This document shows positions 19,053 through 27,693 of a DNA stretch of 64,000 nt, piece by piece. The stretch's first letter is position 1, and each line of letters begins with the position of its first letter. Source of the DNA: Terriglobia bacterium. GTDB lineage: Bacteria > Acidobacteriota > Terriglobia > JAIQFV01. The DNA lies in contig JAIQFY010000008.1 in NCBI GenBank assembly GCA_020072965.1, positions 62,001-126,000 of the forward strand, written 5' to 3'. The notes beneath the pieces are model-generated. The model ran no database searches. It saw nothing but the letters and a program-made list of their open reading frames with translations, and was not told the DNA's origin. A program made the position numbers and the translations under genes.

Positions 19053-19152
19053 GGCTGGAAGTTTGATGAAGAGTTTCTACGGGGATCATGTCCCCCCGAG
19101 TCGAGCTCCAAGGAAGAAAGTCCGGAATATGAATCCTTGGAGCCGTCACCCA

Positions 19153-19875
19153 TTACAAAAACGATTCCTCCACCGCCGTGTAGGAGACATCCTGGGCGCG
19201 GTCCACGATCCTGCCATCGCGCATTTCCACCAACCGGTGAGCGACCGCTGCCACTTCGGGATTGTGCGTAATCAGGATAATCGTCTGGGTGAACTTCGTA
19301 TTCAGCTCCTGCAGCATCTTTAACACAAGTTGCGAATTTTCCGAGTCCAGGTTTCCAGTGGGTTCATCCGCCAGCAGAATGGAGGGCCGGTTGATGACGG
19401 CTCGCGCCAGGGCGACGCGTTGTTGCTCACCTCCAGACATCTCCAGCGGTTTGCTTCTGAGCTTGTGCTCGAGCCCAAGCACCCGCAACACCTCCTGGCT
19501 CGATTGTAACTGCATCGCCCCTGATCCGTTGCCGTGGATGTGGCGCGCGATTTCCAGATTTCCCTGAGCGGTCATGGTGGGAAGCAGGTTGAAGCGCTGA
19601 AATACAAAGCCGATCTTATCGCGCCGAACCCGCGTGCGCGCGGCATCACTGAGTGCGCTGACATTCACGCCGTCAATCCACACTTCACCGCTCGTGGGGG
19701 TCGTTAAGCCTCCGAGGATGTGAAGGAGAGTCGACTTCCCGCAGCCCGAAGGCCCCATGATGGCCACAAACTCACCTTGATGGGCACGAAGGTCGATGCC
19801 TCGCAGCGCCAGGACGTCCACCTTCCCGGCCCGGTACACTTTGGTCACGGCCTTGGTTTCGAGAATAATCTTCAA
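19153..19875 (-). CDS. LolD/MacB-type ABC transporter ATPase
   Basis: 240 residues. Walker [10 protein letters not shown] about residue 41-49, Q-loop [11 protein letters not shown], signature MSGGEQQR, Walker [10 protein letters not shown] and H-loop ITHNP. The sequence fits the MacB/LolD/FtsE class that powers mechanotransmission-type permeases (lipoprotein release, efflux, amidase activation). The matching permease gene starts 178 bp upstream on the same strand. Confidence 0.93.
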   Translation of the reverse strand: MKIILETKAVTKVYRAGKVDVLALRGIDLRAHQGEFVAIMGPSGCGKSTLLHILGGLTTPTSGEVWIDGVNVSALSDAARTRVRRDKIGFVFQRFNLLPTMTAQGNLEIARHIHGNGSGAMQLQSSQEVLRVLGLEHKLRSKPLEMSGGEQQRVALARAVINRPSILLADEPTGNLDSENSQLVLKMLQELNTKFTQTIILITHNPEVAAVAHRLVEMRDGRIVDRAQDVSYTAVEESFL

Positions 19876-20052
19876 GTTAGGACGCCCTCAACGGGTCAAG
19901 GATGCGGAAGTCATCATAACAAAATTTTGTGGCTTTGTGATGACAAATCTCCCGGCGCGGTCGCGGACGACTTGCCCCCGAGGGGGATGGAAGGGACGTC
20001 CCGGTGGGCCCCGACGATAGAGTCTGAAAATCCGGAATGCCGGGGAGAGAAA

Positions 20053-21156
20053 CTACTCATAGGAAAGCGCGGCAATCGGATCCTGGGAGGCGGCGCGCAA
20101 AGAGGGATAGAACCCGCCCAGCACACCCGCCAGGACCGCCAGCAGGCTGGCCCTGACCACCCAAGCGGTCGTGATCAGCACCGACAGTGTGGGCAGGGTG
20201 GTGGTGATGACGCGCTTGGCCAAGAACGTGAAGCCCAATCCCAGGAGGATCCCGAGGATCGTCAGCAGGAGCGCTTCCCGGAGAATCGCGTCGACGATGA
20301 AGAGCTTGGAAGCTCCCAGCGACTTCAGGATGCCGATCTCGCGAGTGCGCTCGGTAATGGTGGTGTACATGGAGAGATAAATCACCAGAAAGCCGATCAG
20401 GCAGGCGATAAAAATCATCACATCAATGAAGGTATTCAGCGCTGGGATGGTTGCATTAGTGATCTGCGAAAGATATTCCTTGATGGAAATCACCGAATAA
20501 TCGCGCAGCTCGGGAATGGCTTTGATCCGCTGGACGACGGCGTCGGTCTCGTTCGGATCCTTTGCCTTAATGTAAAATACCGACGTCTTGTCCACCGCTC
20601 CCATCAAATCTTGAAGGGTTGCGAGCGGGACAAATACGCGCGCGCCCTTACCGTGTTCTACAATCCCGCACACCCGGAACTTGTGGTTGAGCACGTCAAT
20701 CTGGTCCCCCACCCTCAGCTTGTTGTTCCGGGCGTGCAAATCATCGACCAACACGTCGAGTGCTTCCTCGAACGGGCCTCCCCGGAGATAGTTAAAGCCT
20801 CCCGAAAGAGCACTGTAACTGGGAAGGTCAATCCCGAAGATCTGGCTGAGTCCGCCGCTCGTGGTCGTCTGGATCAAAACCGGGGCCGCAACTTTGACGC
20901 CCTCCACTCGCTCGAGCACCTCTTTGAACTTGACGGACATGGGGGCGCCGGTCAGCCACAGCAGCTGGGCATTGGGTGGCCGGAACATGATGTCGGCGCC
21001 AATCCCTTCCTGCCGCTTGGCACTGTCCACCCGCATCCACGTCGTGATCCCGACCACGAGCAAGACCAGAGTGACCTGGATCGCCACGGCGACCACGGAG
21101 ACAAAGGTCCGCATCGGCCGGTGGAGGATGTTGGCGACGATCATGGAGTTGGTCAA
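20053..21156 (-). CDS. FtsX/MacB-type ABC permease
   Basis: 367 residues. One transmembrane helix near the N-terminus (VSVVAVAIQVTLVLLVVGITTW), a periplasmic MacB_PCD-like domain of about 200 residues, then three helices in an FtsX domain (TFIDVMIFIACLIGFLVIYL, LLTILGILLGLGF, SLLAVLAGVLGGF). The segment TERTREIGILKSLGAS is the coupling helix with the ATPase. This four-helix layout is that of LolC/E and MacB. It is separated by 16 bp from the lipoprotein gene upstream, so co-expression is likely. Confidence 0.9.
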   Translation of the reverse strand: MTNSMIVANILHRPMRTFVSVVAVAIQVTLVLLVVGITTWMRVDSAKRQEGIGADIMFRPPNAQLLWLTGAPMSVKFKEVLERVEGVKVAAPVLIQTTTSGGLSQIFGIDLPSYSALSGGFNYLRGGPFEEALDVLVDDLHARNNKLRVGDQIDVLNHKFRVCGIVEHGKGARVFVPLATLQDLMGAVDKTSVFYIKAKDPNETDAVVQRIKAIPELRDYSVISIKEYLSQITNATIPALNTFIDVMIFIACLIGFLVIYLSMYTTITERTREIGILKSLGASKLFIVDAILREALLLTILGILLGLGFTFLAKRVITTTLPTLSVLITTAWVVRASLLAVLAGVLGGFYPSLRAASQDPIAALSYE

Positions 21157-21172
21157 GGCGGCTGCCTCTCCT

Positions 21173-22057
21173 TCAGGGGTTTGTCGTCTTCTTACCTACT
21201 TCGATCAGTTCGTAACTTTCGGGACGGGCGAGCTCGAATTTGCTGTCATCCAAGGGGAGATTGAACTTCATCTCTTCAACGCGGATCGCCAAGCCATAAT
21301 CTTCGCCGGGGCGAAAAAGGTCAATGCCACCGGGATACCAAGCATCTCCCCATCGTGAATACTGCGTGTAATGGGCATCTGATTCTAGCACACCCCCTTC
21401 AGAATACAACTGCTGGCGGGCTACACGAAGGTCAAATCGATCAATCCAAATCTTGCGACGCAGCGCAATCGAACCCGATTCCGAATGGACGACCTCATAG
21501 ATCACATAGTAATTATCCCTGCCTTCGGAAGCCTCTTCCTGAAAAATGAGGTGGCGGTCGTTGGCTTCACTAATGGTTGCTGGTCGGAGGGCTTCAAGGA
21601 TATGTTCAGGCCGGAGGTTTTCCAGCGGCTTCTTGGAGTGCGGGTGGTCGAGGGCACTCCCAATAATGAATTTCCTGTAGGGTGCAAAAGAGACCCGAAA
21701 CTCCCGGCCATTGGAGACCATATCGAGGGCGTTCAGTCCGAAGCTCGGGATTTGGCCGATCATCCTCAAATGGTCAGGGGAACGGTACAGCAAGAAACCC
21801 TTGATTTCGTGGTAGTTCTTCAATTCGCCACTGGCAATTGAACCACTTCGGAGGTCAAAACGCACCTTCGCTTGAAAAGAGCTGATGGTTTCGGCCTCCG
21901 AGTTCAGGCGATGAATGAGGTCCTGTAGACTGGCGGTCTGAGCGCTTTTGGGACGCTCGAACTCTTTTACCTTGTGAGTCTTGACGACACACCCTGCTCC
22001 CGTGCTGGCCAACAACAGGAATAACAAAATTGGGATTCCGGACCGGTTTGTCGTCAA
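21173..22057 (-). CDS. LolA/LolB-like lipoprotein (DUF4292-type)
   Basis: 294 residues. Signal peptide with lipobox (STGAGC, Cys at about residue 23). The mature part resembles DUF4292, a relative of the LolA/LolB half-barrel: ETISSFQAKVRFDLRSG, IKGFLLYRSPDHLRMIGQIP, VSNGREFRVSFAPY and a WIDRFDLRVARQQLY strand. The family position suggests an outer-membrane acceptor or carrier of lipoproteins. The gene is followed by the ABC permease after 16 bp. Whether it truly does the job of LolB is inferred. Confidence 0.75.
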   Translation of the reverse strand: MTTNRSGIPILLFLLLASTGAGCVVKTHKVKEFERPKSAQTASLQDLIHRLNSEAETISSFQAKVRFDLRSGSIASGELKNYHEIKGFLLYRSPDHLRMIGQIPSFGLNALDMVSNGREFRVSFAPYRKFIIGSALDHPHSKKPLENLRPEHILEALRPATISEANDRHLIFQEEASEGRDNYYVIYEVVHSESGSIALRRKIWIDRFDLRVARQQLYSEGGVLESDAHYTQYSRWGDAWYPGGIDLFRPGEDYGLAIRVEEMKFNLPLDDSKFELARPESYELIEVGKKTTNP

Positions 22058-22128
22058 GCGGTTCCCCTCTGTGTAGGTCCTCTGCCATTACAAAAGTGGC
22101 GTAGTGTAGGTGGACGTTTCTTCGCTTG

Positions 22129-22473
22129 TCAAGGTGAATGCCGGGCGCCGTCACAGCTGAAACGGTCCTGAAACTCGCGACTCTGTTTTCTCAAGGACAG
22201 CCAGTCCAGGAAAATATCCGGGGCCTGCAGCCAGACCGTGAACCACTGGGCAATCTCTGCCTTCTCCTCACGTTTCTTCGATTGGACCCTCTTATTTCTT
22301 GAAATCATTAAGGCGCGTCTCTTGCCCTTGAGGATGAGCGCCTGGTAGCGCTGCATGCCCGTGTGATCGGCTCGGCTCCTGGACTCGGAGTAGCGTGCGT
22401 GAACCTCCCGCAAGGTCTGCTCCGCCGCGTCCAGGGTATCGAATTTGAGCAGTCCTTCGAACTCATCCTCCAT
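22129..22473 (-). CDS. Small conserved hypothetical protein
   Basis: 114 residues from the ATG at 22473, preceded on the minus strand by GAGGATTTC; a GTG start at 22524 is also possible and would overlap the mltG stop by 4 bp. A coiled or helical hydrophilic stretch (AEQTLREVHARYSESRSRAD) is followed by a basic run (RVQSKKREEKAEIAQWFTVWL). No family recognised. It is likely translated with mltG. Confidence 0.6.
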   Translation of the reverse strand: MEDEFEGLLKFDTLDAAEQTLREVHARYSESRSRADHTGMQRYQALILKGKRRALMISRNKRVQSKKREEKAEIAQWFTVWLQAPDIFLDWLSLRKQSREFQDRFSCDGARHSP

Positions 22474-22520
22474 GAAATCCTCGCTTGGGCCATGAGGCGG
22501 ATCAGCCGGGGGCGGCCGAT

Positions 22521-23627
22521 TCACTTGCGGGTCCCAGGTCGCCGCGGTTTTGCAGTCACCGCAGGGGGAGCGGATGGGTGGGGGGCAATGGAAGCGTCCT
22601 GGGCCAATGCTCGTCGGTACTCGTGGACTGCATTCTGATGCTGTGCCAGGGTCTTGGCAAAAACGTGACCCCCATTATTGTCGCTGACGAAGTAAAGATA
22701 GTCCACGGGGTCGGGATGTACCGCTGCCTCGAGCGATGCCTTGCCGGGATTTGCAATCGGCCCGAGCGGCAAACCGCTTTGAAGATAGGTATTGTAAGGG
22801 GAGTCAATCTGCATGTCCGAGCGATAGAGCTTTCCCCGATAAGCATCCTTGAGCAGGGCGGCATAGATAACCGTAGGGTCACATTCCAGACGCTGGTGGA
22901 TCCGCAGCCGGTTGAGAAAAACAGCACTGATGACCGGCCGTTCGGTCTCTTTGCCGGTCTCCTTCTCGATTAAGGAGGCCAGGATAACGGCTTCATGAAG
23001 CGTCATATTCTGCTTTCGAGCAGCTTCCAGATATTCGGGCGTCACGAACTTCCGGAACCGATCCAGCATCTTGCCGATGATTTCGAGAACGGGGGTATGC
23101 CGTTCAAATTTATAGGTGTCCGGGAAAAGGTAACCCTCGAGCGAAACGGCAATCGGGTCGATCTCCTTGATCAAGTCTACCCGCGTCGTCGCTGCCAAAA
23201 ACTCATCCTTCTCAGCAAGGCCGGCATTTTGCAGTATCCCGGCGATATCAAAGATATTGGATCCTTCCGGCACAGTCACCTCATGATAGTGCACCTCTCC
23301 GCGGAGCAGTTTCTGAATGACTTCAAATTCGGTCAAAGGCCGGTCGAAATTGTATTCACCGGCGCGGATGACCCGTTTGCGCCGTTCCAGTAAGAGCGCC
23401 ACCAGAAAGGAGCGGGGGTGGCGAATGATGCCTTCCTTCTCAAGCAGCTCCACAATCCCCCGCACACGGGTGCCGTGAGGTATTTCAACCAGTTTTTCCT
23501 TCTCACTGAAACCCTTGTAAGGGGAGCTTAGAAGATACGCACCCGCAATGATGACGGCGAGGCACGAAAGTGCGAGGAATAAAATCAGGACCGTCGTGCG
23601 ATACCAGAACCTGGAAACAAAATGCAT
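22521..23627 (-). CDS. mltG: Endolytic murein transglycosylase MltG
   Basis: 368 residues. One N-terminal transmembrane helix (TTVLILFLALSCLAVIIAGAYLL), a LysM-like segment, then the YceG catalytic domain from about 130. The catalytic Glu is in ILASLIEKETGKETE; ECDPTVIYAAL and DSPYNTYLQSGLPLGPI are family signatures. It cuts nascent glycan strands and sets their length. A Pro/Ala-rich tail follows. The ruvX/yqgF gene is 155 bp upstream, a frequent neighbour of mltG. Confidence 0.95.
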   Translation of the reverse strand: MHFVSRFWYRTTVLILFLALSCLAVIIAGAYLLSSPYKGFSEKEKLVEIPHGTRVRGIVELLEKEGIIRHPRSFLVALLLERRKRVIRAGEYNFDRPLTEFEVIQKLLRGEVHYHEVTVPEGSNIFDIAGILQNAGLAEKDEFLAATTRVDLIKEIDPIAVSLEGYLFPDTYKFERHTPVLEIIGKMLDRFRKFVTPEYLEAARKQNMTLHEAVILASLIEKETGKETERPVISAVFLNRLRIHQRLECDPTVIYAALLKDAYRGKLYRSDMQIDSPYNTYLQSGLPLGPIANPGKASLEAAVHPDPVDYLYFVSDNNGGHVFAKTLAQHQNAVHEYRRALAQDASIAPHPSAPPAVTAKPRRPGTRK

Positions 23628-23781
23628 CTCTCCCTATCCTGACGTCATAGCAGGGCCGAAAAGTTTGCCAGAATCAAATTCAAACCGGCGATCGGCGCCC
23701 CAAAACTCTGACCTAATACTCAGATCCTTTTCAATACTTCCCAGTAAGTTTTGTCTAATAAATTCATGCGGGAGTCGCGAC

Positions 23782-24234
23782 TTATTGTTCCGCTTCCGAT
23801 TCGGGAGAGGAGTCTTCGTGGCCGTGTGCATCAAGGTAGCTCTGCAGCAGAAGCATTGCAGCCATCTGATCGATCACTCCCTTTCGCTTCTCCCGGCGCA
23901 TGCCTCCGCCGATCAAGACTTTTCGGGCTTCTGCCGTGGTGAGTCGTTCATCCCATAGGATGGGGATCAGGCCCACGCGGACCGAAAGCGCTTCGGCAAA
24001 GGCTTTGACCTTGTCAGCTTGAGGTCCGATGGTGCCATCCATATTGAGAGGATACCCGACGACCACTTTCTCGGCCGCATATTCTTCGAACAGAGCTTTG
24101 AGTTCATTAAGGTCCGACTCCAGCCCTCTCCTCTTGAGAGTTGTCACGGCCTGGGCTGTAATTCCCAGCGCATCGCTGACCGCAATGCCGATGCGGACGT
24201 CGCCAACATCCAGCCCCATGATCCGACCTTGCAT
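23782..24234 (-). CDS. ruvX: YqgF/RuvX pre-16S rRNA nuclease
   Basis: 150 residues from the ATG complementary to 24232-24234, with GGAGG just before it. The RNase H-like motifs are MGLDVGDVRIGIAVSD, VVVGYPLNMDGTIGPQ, and DERLTTAEARKVL. The protein processes the 5' end of 16S rRNA and was first annotated as a Holliday junction resolvase. It is followed by mltG. Confidence 0.94.
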   Translation of the reverse strand: MQGRIMGLDVGDVRIGIAVSDALGITAQAVTTLKRRGLESDLNELKALFEEYAAEKVVVGYPLNMDGTIGPQADKVKAFAEALSVRVGLIPILWDERLTTAEARKVLIGGGMRREKRKGVIDQMAAMLLLQSYLDAHGHEDSSPESEAEQ

Positions 24235-25011
24235 GATCCTCCTCGGACTCGATTTCTCAGCGCAATCAATCACGGCAGTATAGAAAGTCGATAACGGAAG
24301 TGTCAAATGACAACTACTGGGTATCGAGGGGCGGGACAAATGAAGGAAGAATCAAGATGTCCCGAAATGAGTTTCCAGCCCCGCTTTCGGGGCGCCAGAT
24401 CCTTGGCCCAAGGCCGCAGCCGCGGTCCGGCAAATTGCAGACAAGCAAGAGCGACGCGGCCAGCCGGCAAGATTTTGAAAGTCAAGCACCTGTCAGGGGA
24501 GAGCGTTGAGCAGACGGTTTCAGCCCTGCCAGCAGTCCGCCTCGGGCGGATCTGGCCCACAGCGCCAGCCGTGGGATAGGCGAGTCTGTCCAGGTTGGAG
24601 CCCTGGCCGAGGCGAAAGATGACAGGAGGAAAACGCATCGTAAGGATCAAGTTCTCCGAGAAACGAAATGTGGAATGCCTCACGTCTCAAGGCGAGCTTG
24701 AGGAGCAGCCGGAAGGGAGCGCCACCTTAGCGCCCCCACTGTCTGCATCCAATCTTTGGTCCCCATTGGCTTGACTCCCTCTACTGCCCGGCGTAAGCTT
24801 TGGTTGTAAAGCTCGTGTTGTAAGAATCGGTTTACCCTCCCCCGTGGAAACTTCTATGAATGCCCATTTGCTCGGGTGTGGCGCAGGAATTCCTGAAAAC
24901 AAGCTCAAGGTTTCGGCGGTATTCCTCGCCTCTGCGGTAGATTCGAAGTTGTTGGAATGGGTGGAGGAACGCCCAAACCTTTTGACATTCTTATGGAATC
25001 CGGTACAGCGG
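24235..25011. other. Intergenic region before the integron remnant
   Basis: About 780 bp separating the housekeeping block from the integron. Long open frames here (24303-24683 minus, 24307-24579 plus) are antisense to each other, high in Arg/Pro and have no family similarity, so none is annotated. It may contain more decayed integrase sequence not recognisable by eye. Confidence 0.35.
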
Positions 25012-25151
25012 ACTGGCGGACGGGTGTGGTATTCGAACAGTCCAGGAAATGCTGGGTCATCGGGATGTGACTACAACCATCCGCCGGGGCGGAGACGCAT
25101 GTTTTGAATCGGGGCGGGCTTCGAGTTCGCAGCCCGGCCGACAGCTTGTGA
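25012..25151 (+). pseudogene. Remnant of an integron integrase (IntI-type)
   Basis: One frame reads GCGIRTVQEMLGHRDVTTT (25022-25078), the box around the second catalytic Arg/His region of tyrosine recombinases (the LGH motif). In the next frame, from 25095, it reads THVLNRGGLRVRSPADSL and stops at TGA 25149. THVLNRGG followed by VRSP.D is the usual C-terminus of IntI-type integron integrases and is rare in XerC/D. The two parts are joined by a roughly 7-nt disruption. The N-terminal 80 percent is missing. It points in the same direction as the cassettes that follow. Confidence 0.8.
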
Positions 25152-25512
25152 GGTCCCCCGGGCCGACTCTTGATGAAGCTGCAGAATTTGCCGGGTTTGT
25201 CGGGATGGTTTCACCAATGGGCCTCATGATAACTCATGATCAATGAAAACATTCTGTGGGAATTCCTTGAAGGAAACGTACGGGATGTTCGTGCAGAATC
25301 TGCAGCCCTTGCTCTGGGATTATTTTCTCTCGCTGGAGCAGGCTGCAAGAACCGCAGTCTTTGTCGGAGTGACTTCAGGGTTCCTTGGGGTGCAACTGGT
25401 AACAGATGGACAAGTTATTTGACTGAGCACCAGTCACACCATCGCTGTTGAAGTTGCAGGATCAGCAAGCCTGGCTCTTGACCAGCGTGGTCTAATACAG
25501 CTTAATCCTACG
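25152..25512 (+). promoter_or_regulatory. Candidate attI region
   Basis: The spacer between the integrase remnant and the first cassette. Near its end GTCTAAT (25490-25496) and GTTAGAC (25512-25518) form inverted core boxes 15 nt apart, as expected for an attI simple site. GTTAGAC is the recombination core; the first cassette starts at TTAGAC. No confident cassette promoter was recognised in the rest. Confidence 0.5.
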
Positions 25513-25535
25513 TTAGACGCCTGAAGGAGCAATCA

Positions 25536-26216
25536 ATGAACAGTCTTCTCACGATTGCATTGGCATTCTCCCTTCAGCAACCTTGTGTGTGTCCGCAAAG
25601 CATTGGAGCAGATGCTGGGGCCCCGCCTCTCGCTTTCGTGCCAGGCTCTGCTAGTTATCCTGGAATAGTGGCATGTGGATATCTCGACGGTCGTAAGAAC
25701 AATCTCACCCGCGCCTCGGAGTTCGAGGTTTTTTCCTGTAAGAATACAGATCCTCTCCTCACGTTCGACGCATTACAGACAGCGTTAATTCAAAGCGTGG
25801 GAGACCATCTGATAATCACAGAGATTACACGTGCCCCGTTCGGCAAAAACTGGCAGTGGATCGATGTCCCCGTATGGAGGTACGTTGTAACACGTTCTCA
25901 CACACCTCAGATTTCGAAGGTTCTTGTGCTTACACCTCCAAGTCTTACAGAGGCACTAATCTCAGAAGCCTTGGCACTCTACCAGCGCGCATTGACCCTA
26001 TCAACCGAATCAAAGGATTACGGAGACACTATTGACGAGGTTGCGGGTCGTTTGACTGCAGCCGCCCTATCGGGCAATGCCAAGGCCCAAGCGGCCTTAT
26101 GGCATGTGGAGAAAATGCCTTTCGAAGCGGGCCACTGTTCAGAAATCTGGTCGGGATATGTGGATCTATATCAGACCTATGCCAAAGAGACTGGCAAAGT
26201 GCCTCTTCTGAAGTGA
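25536..26216 (+). CDS. Cassette 1: exported protein of unknown function
   Basis: 226 residues with AAGGAG 6 nt before the ATG. A signal peptide (MNSLLTIALAFSLQQPC) is followed by a mature domain with several cysteines (CVCPQ, ACGYLDGRK, CKNTDPLLTF, GHCSEIWSGYVDLY). No family recognised. The cysteine pattern suggests a disulfide-stabilised periplasmic or secreted protein. It is bounded by GTTAGACGC on the left and attC1 on the right. Confidence 0.7.
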   Translation: MNSLLTIALAFSLQQPCVCPQSIGADAGAPPLAFVPGSASYPGIVACGYLDGRKNNLTRASEFEVFSCKNTDPLLTFDALQTALIQSVGDHLIITEITRAPFGKNWQWIDVPVWRYVVTRSHTPQISKVLVLTPPSLTEALISEALALYQRALTLSTESKDYGDTIDEVAGRLTAAALSGNAKAQAALWHVEKMPFEAGHCSEIWSGYVDLYQTYAKETGKVPLLK

Positions 26217-26230
26217 AGTGTTTCAACTGC

Positions 26231-26305
26231 GTCTAACCCGCGCGTGCACCCGGCCGGCGCAAAGAGCAGAAGCGCGCCGGACGGGTGACGCGCCTGTCGT
26301 TAGCC
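26231..26305 (+). repeat. attC site 1
   Basis: 75 bp from R'' GTCTAAC to R' GTTAGCC. The inside is a long imperfect palindrome (CCCGGCCGGCGC on the left, GCGCGCCGG on the right, closing to GACGCGC). R'' matches the start of cassette 1. Near-identical to attC sites 3, 4 and 5. Confidence 0.9.
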
Positions 26306-26332
26306 AAACTGGGCCGACTCGGGGGGAATACC

Positions 26333-27403
26333 GTGCGATTCGGTAAACGACGATCACTGTTTATGTCTATCTTTCTCGGATGGGTGTGGATTGGACCGAA
26401 TCAATGCTTTGCGGACTGGACCAAAACCATCGAATGTCCCGCCGGCACGATATATCGAGATGTGCGACGAGATGCTGGAAGAGATGAATTCTGCGAGCTT
26501 CTTCTTCCTGGTTCGCTTTGGGTCCGGGAGGGCCCTTCCCGTTGGTGGTACAGCGAAGGCCACCTCGGCGAAGAGGGCAGTTACAGGAATGGTCGCAAGA
26601 TGGGTCAATGGAGAGAATGCAGTCGATTTGACGACTGTCGGTATCAATCGCATGAATGGGTGTACCCGAACGAAAAAGCACGCAACGTTATACCTGAAAT
26701 TCCAGTGTCGTACTTGCATGGAAAGTACGTGTTTGACTTCAGTTCATGTTGGTCGACCTGGGTCACATATCAGACGCCCGATTCGTTTCTGGAACTTAAT
26801 ATCGGTGGTGGCCTGATCCGATGCCAAATCACATACATTCCATCGACCGAAAAAGACAGACCCGCCGGAAACGAAGGCCACTACTTTTGCGAGATCCCGT
26901 ATCCGGTGGGCGTTCGTGTCTTTGACTCGTTGAACCTGAGGAAGGAGCTTCCGAAGGCGGGGCTTCCGCAATTTTGCAGAAAAGACGTCCCTCCATTCAT
27001 ATCCGGCAAGCCTGCGGGGCCTGGGGCGCAGGCCTTTGCCATTTGGGCTAGCGCACTGGACAGCCGTCCCAACAAAGAGGTGCGCGTTCTTGGGGGGCTA
27101 CTCGCCAACATCGTGGACATAGAATGTGCGTCGGTAGAGCGGCAACGGGCGGGGACGCCGATATTGACGGTGCGTTTAAACGAATATGCCGAGAAATTGG
27201 TTCTTGACCGAGTAGGAAAGGCCCAAATAAAGGCTGACGCTTGCGGCGGAAAGTTCCCGCTTTCGTCACTCAAAACAACACGCGATAATTCTGGCCACAC
27301 ACTTTTTGTTTATGGCTTAAGTAAGAATCCGCCCACGGCCAAACAGCAACGCAGTTGTATTGCGGCCGAAACCACATTGCAGCCGACATGTGCGTCGCGG
27401 TAG
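26333..27403 (+). CDS. Cassette 2: exported protein of unknown function
   Basis: 356 residues from a GTG at 26333 that has GGGGGGAA just upstream; an ATG at 26363 is an alternative and the GTG at 26285 lies within attC1. Start MRFGKRRSLFMSIFLGW gives a basic n-region and hydrophobic core, then cleavage near CFADW. The N-terminal part has MORN-like short repeats (WWYSEGHLGEEGSYRNGRK, GQWRECS), suggesting a surface protein. No family is assigned. Cassette 2 runs from 26300 to the core at 27550. Confidence 0.65.
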   Translation: MRFGKRRSLFMSIFLGWVWIGPNQCFADWTKTIECPAGTIYRDVRRDAGRDEFCELLLPGSLWVREGPSRWWYSEGHLGEEGSYRNGRKMGQWRECSRFDDCRYQSHEWVYPNEKARNVIPEIPVSYLHGKYVFDFSSCWSTWVTYQTPDSFLELNIGGGLIRCQITYIPSTEKDRPAGNEGHYFCEIPYPVGVRVFDSLNLRKELPKAGLPQFCRKDVPPFISGKPAGPGAQAFAIWASALDSRPNKEVRVLGGLLANIVDIECASVERQRAGTPILTVRLNEYAEKLVLDRVGKAQIKADACGGKFPLSSLKTTRDNSGHTLFVYGLSKNPPTAKQQRSCIAAETTLQPTCASR

Positions 27404-27473
27404 GGCGATCTGTGAGGTCAACTTTCGAGGACACAGTTGATCTCGTTGCGTATGTCTGGGAGGGGCATGAGCT

Positions 27474-27556
27474 GGCTAACATCCGAATGGAGCCGACGCG
27501 CCAGCCGTCCAGGGCGATCATGTCGCTGCGGCGTACGGCTCATTCAGACGTTAGGC
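27474..27556 (+). repeat. attC site 2
   Basis: 83 bp from R'' GGCTAAC (complement of the cassette start GTTAGCC) to R' GTTAGGC. The inner arms GAATGGAGCCGACGC and GCGTACGGCTCATTC pair imperfectly, with extrahelical bases. It belongs to a different sequence type from sites 1, 3, 4 and 5. Confidence 0.85.
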
Positions 27557-27693
27557 GACCCAATCGCAAACCATGACACACGGCCAACCGCTATGATTGA
27601 AAACGATAATCTCGTGGCTGCTGCTGTGAATGGGACCAGGTAGGCGAGAAGAGCCGCTGTGAGAGCAGCGGCCGCAAGAGTATTGGGAGGCCG

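Noticed and set aside
24303-24683. Antisense frames of 90-126 codons before the integron
   Set aside because: Overlapping on both strands, Arg-rich, no similarity; treated as noncoding.
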